From assembly GCF_036381655.1 (NCBI RefSeq), contig NZ_DASVCJ010000006.1, positions 62,001-126,000 of the forward strand: a DNA stretch of 64,000 bases. The letters are read 5' to 3'. The notes beneath the pieces were generated by a model. That model made no database searches. It was given only the letters and a program-made list of their open reading frames with translations, and had not been told where the DNA came from. The stretch comes from Ferrovibrio sp036381655. Its GTDB lineage: Bacteria; Pseudomonadota; Alphaproteobacteria; Ferrovibrionales; Ferrovibrionaceae. Shown here piece after piece: positions 60,447 through 64,000 of the stretch. The position numbers were made by a program, and so were the translations under genes. The stretch's first letter is position 1. Each line of letters opens with the position of its first letter.

Positions 60447-61982
60447 TCACCGCTCCTCGTAATGGTCGGCGACCAGGCGGTTGAGCAGGCGCACGCCGAA
60501 ACCGGTCGCGCCCTTGGGCACCGTAGGCTTGTCCTTCTTGCTCCAGGCGGTCCCGGCGATGTCGAGATGCGCCCAGGGTGTCTTGTCCTTGACGAAGCGC
60601 TGCAGGAACTGCGCCGCCGTGATCGAGCCGGCACCGAAGCCAGGTCCGGCAATGTTCTGCATGTCGGCGATCGGCGATTTCAGACCCTCCTCATAGGCAT
60701 CCGACAGCGGCATGCGCCAGAGCAGTTCGCCTTCCGCCTTGCCGGCGGCAGCGAGGTTCTCGGCGAGCTTATCGTCGTTGGAGAACAGGCCGGCATGCTC
60801 ATGACCGAGCGAGATGATGATTGCGCCCGTGAGCGTTGCCAGATCGACCATGAAGCGCGGCTTGAAACGCTCTTGGCAATACCACATGGCATCGGAGAGG
60901 ATCAACCGGCCTTCGGCATCGGTGTTGAGCACCTCAATGGTCTGACCCGACATCGACCTGACCACGTCGCCCGGCCGCTGCGCCTTGCCGCCCGGCATGT
61001 TCTCGACCAGGGCGACGACGCCGACGGCATTCACCTTGGCCTTGCGGCCGGCCAAGGCTGCCATGGTGCCGATCACCGCGCCGGCGCCGGCCATGTCCCA
61101 TTTCATCTCCTCCATGCCGGCAGAGGGCTTGATCGAGATGCCGCCGGTATCGAAGCAGACGCCCTTGCCGACAAAGGCCACCGGCTGGCCAGCCTTCTTG
61201 CCGCCATTCCATTGCATCACCACGAGTTGCGACTCGCGATCCGACCCCTGGCCGACGCCGAGCAGCGCGCCCATGCCGAGCTTCTTCATCTCCTTTTCGC
61301 CCAGCACCTCGACCTTGACGCCGAGCTTGGCCAGCTTGCGGCATTCCGCCGCCAGTGCTTCCGGATGGATCACATTGGCCGGCTCGGTAACGAGATTGCG
61401 AGTGAGGGTGACGCCGTCCGCGAGCTTGTCCAGTGGCTGGTGCAGCTTGCGGGCGGCGGGCGCCGCGTCGCTCAATATACTGACGGCCTTCAGGGACGGC
61501 TTATCCTTGTCCTTCAGCTTGGTCAGATACTTATCAAAGCGATAGGCGCCGAGCCGCGCTCCCAGGGCGGCCCGCGCCGCGGCTTCTGCGGCCGGCAGAA
61601 CAGCGCCTTTCGGCACTTCCGTGGCAATGGCAAGGTCGGTCTCGCCGGATGTGATCAGGCGACGGACGGCTTCTCCGGCCAGATCCTCATAGGCTGTGGC
61701 CTTGATCTCGGCCGGCTTGCCCAGTCCGGCCAGCAGGACACGCCGTATCGCCGCCCCGGCGCTTCCCTTGGCGCCGCCCGCCGCGCCCCCGGGGGCCAAC
61801 ACTTCGAGCCACTGCCCCTTGGCGCCGGAAAACCGCGGCGCAGCCGCCATGGCCCTGGCCAGCGCCCCGCCGACCGCCTTATCGACCTGAATCCCGAAAG
61901 GGCCGAGCTGGCCGCCATCCGACACGCATAGGACGAGACTGCCGCTCTTGGGGGGCTTGGCTTCGATGATATCGATTTTCAT
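60447..61982 (-). CDS. pepA: Leucyl aminopeptidase, M17 family
   Basis: This 511-residue two-metal aminopeptidase releases N-terminal amino acids; in E. coli PepA also binds DNA. The catalytic C-terminal domain contains GKGVCFDTGGISIKP, EEMKWDMAGAGAV and NTDAEGRLILSDAM with the metal ligands and the active lysine and arginine. The N-terminal domain (about 1-170) is the variable oligomerisation part. It is divergent from lptF across 174 bases. Confidence 0.95.
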   Translation of the reverse strand: MKIDIIEAKPPKSGSLVLCVSDGGQLGPFGIQVDKAVGGALARAMAAAPRFSGAKGQWLEVLAPGGAAGGAKGSAGAAIRRVLLAGLGKPAEIKATAYEDLAGEAVRRLITSGETDLAIATEVPKGAVLPAAEAAARAALGARLGAYRFDKYLTKLKDKDKPSLKAVSILSDAAPAARKLHQPLDKLADGVTLTRNLVTEPANVIHPEALAAECRKLAKLGVKVEVLGEKEMKKLGMGALLGVGQGSDRESQLVVMQWNGGKKAGQPVAFVGKGVCFDTGGISIKPSAGMEEMKWDMAGAGAVIGTMAALAGRKAKVNAVGVVALVENMPGGKAQRPGDVVRSMSGQTIEVLNTDAEGRLILSDAMWYCQERFKPRFMVDLATLTGAIIISLGHEHAGLFSNDDKLAENLAAAGKAEGELLWRMPLSDAYEEGLKSPIADMQNIAGPGFGAGSITAAQFLQRFVKDKTPWAHLDIAGTAWSKKDKPTVPKGATGFGVRLLNRLVADHYEER

Positions 61983-62156
61983 GGCGCTTCAGTCCAGGGA
62001 ATTGGGGTGGGAACCGACCGGGCACTATAACGGCGGGGCGGCCGGGCGATCAATCCGCCTCAGCCCGGCGATTCGCCGAATCTTCTTTATCATCCAAGCC
62101 CTTCTTTTCAGGTCACGGCGGTGGCCAGAAGGGGCGGAATGGGTATACTGCCGGCC

Positions 62157-63263
62157 ATGCGCGGGGTATCCCTCTACATCATGCGCCAGATCGCCTGGCC
62201 GATGCTTTTTGCCACCCTCACCCTGACCGGGGTGATCTGGCTGACCCAGTCGCTGCGCTTCATCGACCGGATCGTCAACAACAACCTGTCGTTGGCCGAT
62301 TTCTTCTATCTGACATTGCTGGTGCTGCCGAACATCATGGCGATCATCCTGCCGGTCGCCGCTTTCTGCGCCACGCTCTATGCCTTTCACCGGCTGGCCA
62401 GCGATTCCGAGATGATCGTGCTTTCGGCCGCGGGCTTCAGCCGGCTTTCTCTTGCGCGGCCCGCCCTATACATCTCCATCCTGATCATGGCGGTGATGTA
62501 TCTCATCCTGCTTTTCCTCATGCCACTGGGATCGCGCACCTTGCGGGAGACGCAGTACCAATTCCGCAACGACCTCGCCGGCATGGCGATCCTCGAAGGG
62601 GTCTTCAACACGCCAACGGCCAATCTGACGGTCTATGTGCGGGAACGCGAACCCAATGGGGACCTGATCGGCGTGCTGGTGCACGACAACCGCACGAAAG
62701 GCCAGCCGATCACCATGATGGCGGAAAAAGCCAGGCTGCTGCGCACCCCGGAAGGCCCCCGCCTCTACATGGTCAACGGCAACAGGCAACAGATGGACTC
62801 CAACCGGCAGTCCCTGTCGTTGCTGTATTTCGACAATTACAGCTTGGATCTGCAGGCCTATGCGGAAAAGGAAGCCGCCGCCTGGCGCGAGCCCTCCGAA
62901 CGGTATCTGAGCGAGCTGTTCTGGCCGGATATGAGCAATCCGGACGACAGGAATAATTACAGCAAGCTGATCGTCGAAGGCCACCGCCGCTTGGTGACCC
63001 CGCTGCTGGTTCCGGCCCTGATAATGATTGCAGTCGCCAGCGTGATCGGCGGCGAGTTCAATCGTCGCGGCCAAGGCAAAAGGCTGGCCGTCGGCGCGGC
63101 GGCGGCAACCCTCCTGCAGGTGCTGAGCCTGGGTGTCATACATCTGGCCACCCAAACGCCGACTCTGATCCCGCTGCTGTACGTCACGCCGCTGGCTTTT
63201 TTCGCCATAGCAGCCTTCCTGCTGCGTGAGCCTCAGCTACGCCCTCGCCTGCGGAACGCTTGA
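62157..63263 (+). CDS. lptF: LPS export ABC transporter permease LptF
   Basis: This 368-residue inner-membrane protein is one of two permeases that extract lipopolysaccharide for transport to the outer membrane. It has three N-terminal membrane segments (first near IMRQIAWPMLFATLTLTG), a periplasmic beta-jellyroll domain (about 130-260) and three C-terminal segments. The ATG at 62157 gives the usual family start; an ATG at 62139 and a GTG at 62121 are alternatives. A TATACT ends 7 bases before the 62157 ATG, which would make the message leaderless. Stop and lptG start overlap (TGATG). Confidence 0.92.
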   Translation: MRGVSLYIMRQIAWPMLFATLTLTGVIWLTQSLRFIDRIVNNNLSLADFFYLTLLVLPNIMAIILPVAAFCATLYAFHRLASDSEMIVLSAAGFSRLSLARPALYISILIMAVMYLILLFLMPLGSRTLRETQYQFRNDLAGMAILEGVFNTPTANLTVYVREREPNGDLIGVLVHDNRTKGQPITMMAEKARLLRTPEGPRLYMVNGNRQQMDSNRQSLSLLYFDNYSLDLQAYAEKEAAAWREPSERYLSELFWPDMSNPDDRNNYSKLIVEGHRRLVTPLLVPALIMIAVASVIGGEFNRRGQGKRLAVGAAAATLLQVLSLGVIHLATQTPTLIPLLYVTPLAFFAIAAFLLREPQLRPRLRNA

Positions 63264-64000
63264 TGCGGCAATCGATGACTTTATCGGTGTATTTGGGGCG
63301 CCACTATCTGCTGGCGATCCTGAGTGTGCTGATCGTTCTTGCCGTATTGGCCTTCAGCTTCGATACCGTCGAGTTGCTGCGCCGGGCGGCGAAAAGCAGC
63401 GATGCCACGCTGCCGGTGGTTTTCGAGATGTCGATCCTGAAACTGCCCTCGCTGCTCACAAAGCTGTTTCCCTTCGCCGTCCTGTTCGGCGGCATGCTGG
63501 CATTGACAAGGCTGACCCGCTCACAGGAACTGACCGTCAGCCGTGCCGCAGGCGTCTCCGTCTGGCAATTCCTCCTTCCCGGCCTTGCCCTGGTCTTCCT
63601 GCTCGGCGCCTTCGTCGTGACGGTCTACAACCCGCTGTCATCCGCCATGCTTGGCCGCTACGAAACGCTGGAAGCCAAGGCGCTGCGCGGTCGCAGCAGC
63701 CTGCTCGCCGTCTCCTCCGGCGGGTTGTGGCTGCGGGAGGCCGATGCGACCGGTCAGGTCGTCATCCATGCATTGCGCACCGCACGTCAGGGCATCGAAC
63801 TCTACGATGCGATCTTCTTCTATTTCGAAGCGGGCGATCATTTCGTAAAACGCATTGATGCCGCGAGTGCACTGCTGGAAGACGGAGAATGGGTGCTGAA
63901 GGAGGTCGTTGTCAGCTATCCGGACAAACCGGCCGAGCGTCTCGACCAACTGCGCCTGCCCACCACGCTGACATTCAATCGCATCCAGGAAAGCTTTGCC
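63263..64000 (+). CDS. lptG: LPS export ABC transporter permease LptG, N-terminal part
   Basis: The gene starts at the ATG that overlaps the lptF stop by one base and runs off the window after 246 codons without a stop. The visible part has the LptG pattern: MTLSVYLGRHYLLAILSVLI opening segment, LPSLLTKLFPFAVLFGGML, LTRLTRSQELTVSRAAGVSVW and the start of the periplasmic domain. LptG pairs with LptF; the partner order lptF-lptG is universal in Proteobacteria. The C-terminal membrane segments are outside the window. Confidence 0.93.
   Translation, partial: MRQSMTLSVYLGRHYLLAILSVLIVLAVLAFSFDTVELLRRAAKSSDATLPVVFEMSILKLPSLLTKLFPFAVLFGGMLALTRLTRSQELTVSRAAGVSVWQFLLPGLALVFLLGAFVVTVYNPLSSAMLGRYETLEAKALRGRSSLLAVSSGGLWLREADATGQVVIHALRTARQGIELYDAIFFYFEAGDHFVKRIDAASALLEDGEWVLKEVVVSYPDKPAERLDQLRLPTTLTFNRIQESFA

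Overview
The window is about 64 kb of GC-rich, gene-dense bacterial chromosome. Gene content and order point to an alphaproteobacterium. The markers are accB-accC-aat followed by a DUF2155 protein, MlaD and NDUFA12; HdaA next to an AI-2E family permease; ppk-ppx-rnd-aspS; a B12-dependent class II ribonucleotide reductase; a DUF4169 protein; and the erythrin-VIT1 iron exporter MbfA. A Rhodospirillales-like lineage would fit, but nothing here fixes the genus. I found no tRNA, rRNA, CRISPR array, insertion sequence or prophage gene. No stretch longer than 300 bases lacks a gene.

Region 1 (1-7.6 kb): the end of a polyamine ABC transporter operon (potF partial, potG, potH, potI), then four late cobalamin genes (cobC, cbiB, cobQ, cobU). 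Region 2 (5.6-12.8 kb, minus strand): one apparent transcription unit, glmU-glmS-phosphatase-gor-cobU-cobQ, joins UDP-GlcNAc synthesis, glutathione reduction and B12 synthesis. Region 3 (12.9-18.5 kb): gph, an unusual maiA-TAXI binding protein-histidine kinase operon, a ThiS-ThiG fusion and a DedA protein. Region 4 (18.5-22.4 kb): tyrosine catabolism (hppD-hmgA-fah) facing a MarR regulator across a promoter that carries a near-perfect palindrome. maiA, the missing pathway step, lies 2.4 kb away.

Region 5 (22.3-30 kb): an MBL hydrolase, an unrecognised 483-residue protein, aroQ, the accBC pair that begins fatty-acid synthesis, aat, and a minus-strand run of envelope and respiratory accessory genes. 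Region 6 (30-43.5 kb): nrdJ, mbfA, an esterase, marC, aspS, rnd, ppx and ppk. Region 7 (43.6-52.8 kb) looks accessory. It holds sixA, an SBF-type transporter, a manganese transporter with a Mur-type operator, small and lipoprotein genes, an autotransporter, and a divergent two-component system whose intergenic region contains three exact-phase 10-bp repeats. Region 8 (52.8-64 kb): hdaA, AI-2E permease, DUF2066, purM-purN, ndk, an ABC-F protein, holC, pepA and lptF-lptG (lptG runs off the end).

The most interesting signals are the TAXI-receptor/kinase pair without any TRAP permease, the 10-bp repeat array between an autotransporter and its probable OmpR-type regulator, the ThiS-ThiG fusion with a buried Gly-Gly, and the unrecognised 483-residue protein with a predicted leaderless start. 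None is proven to be a new system; each is stated with a test.
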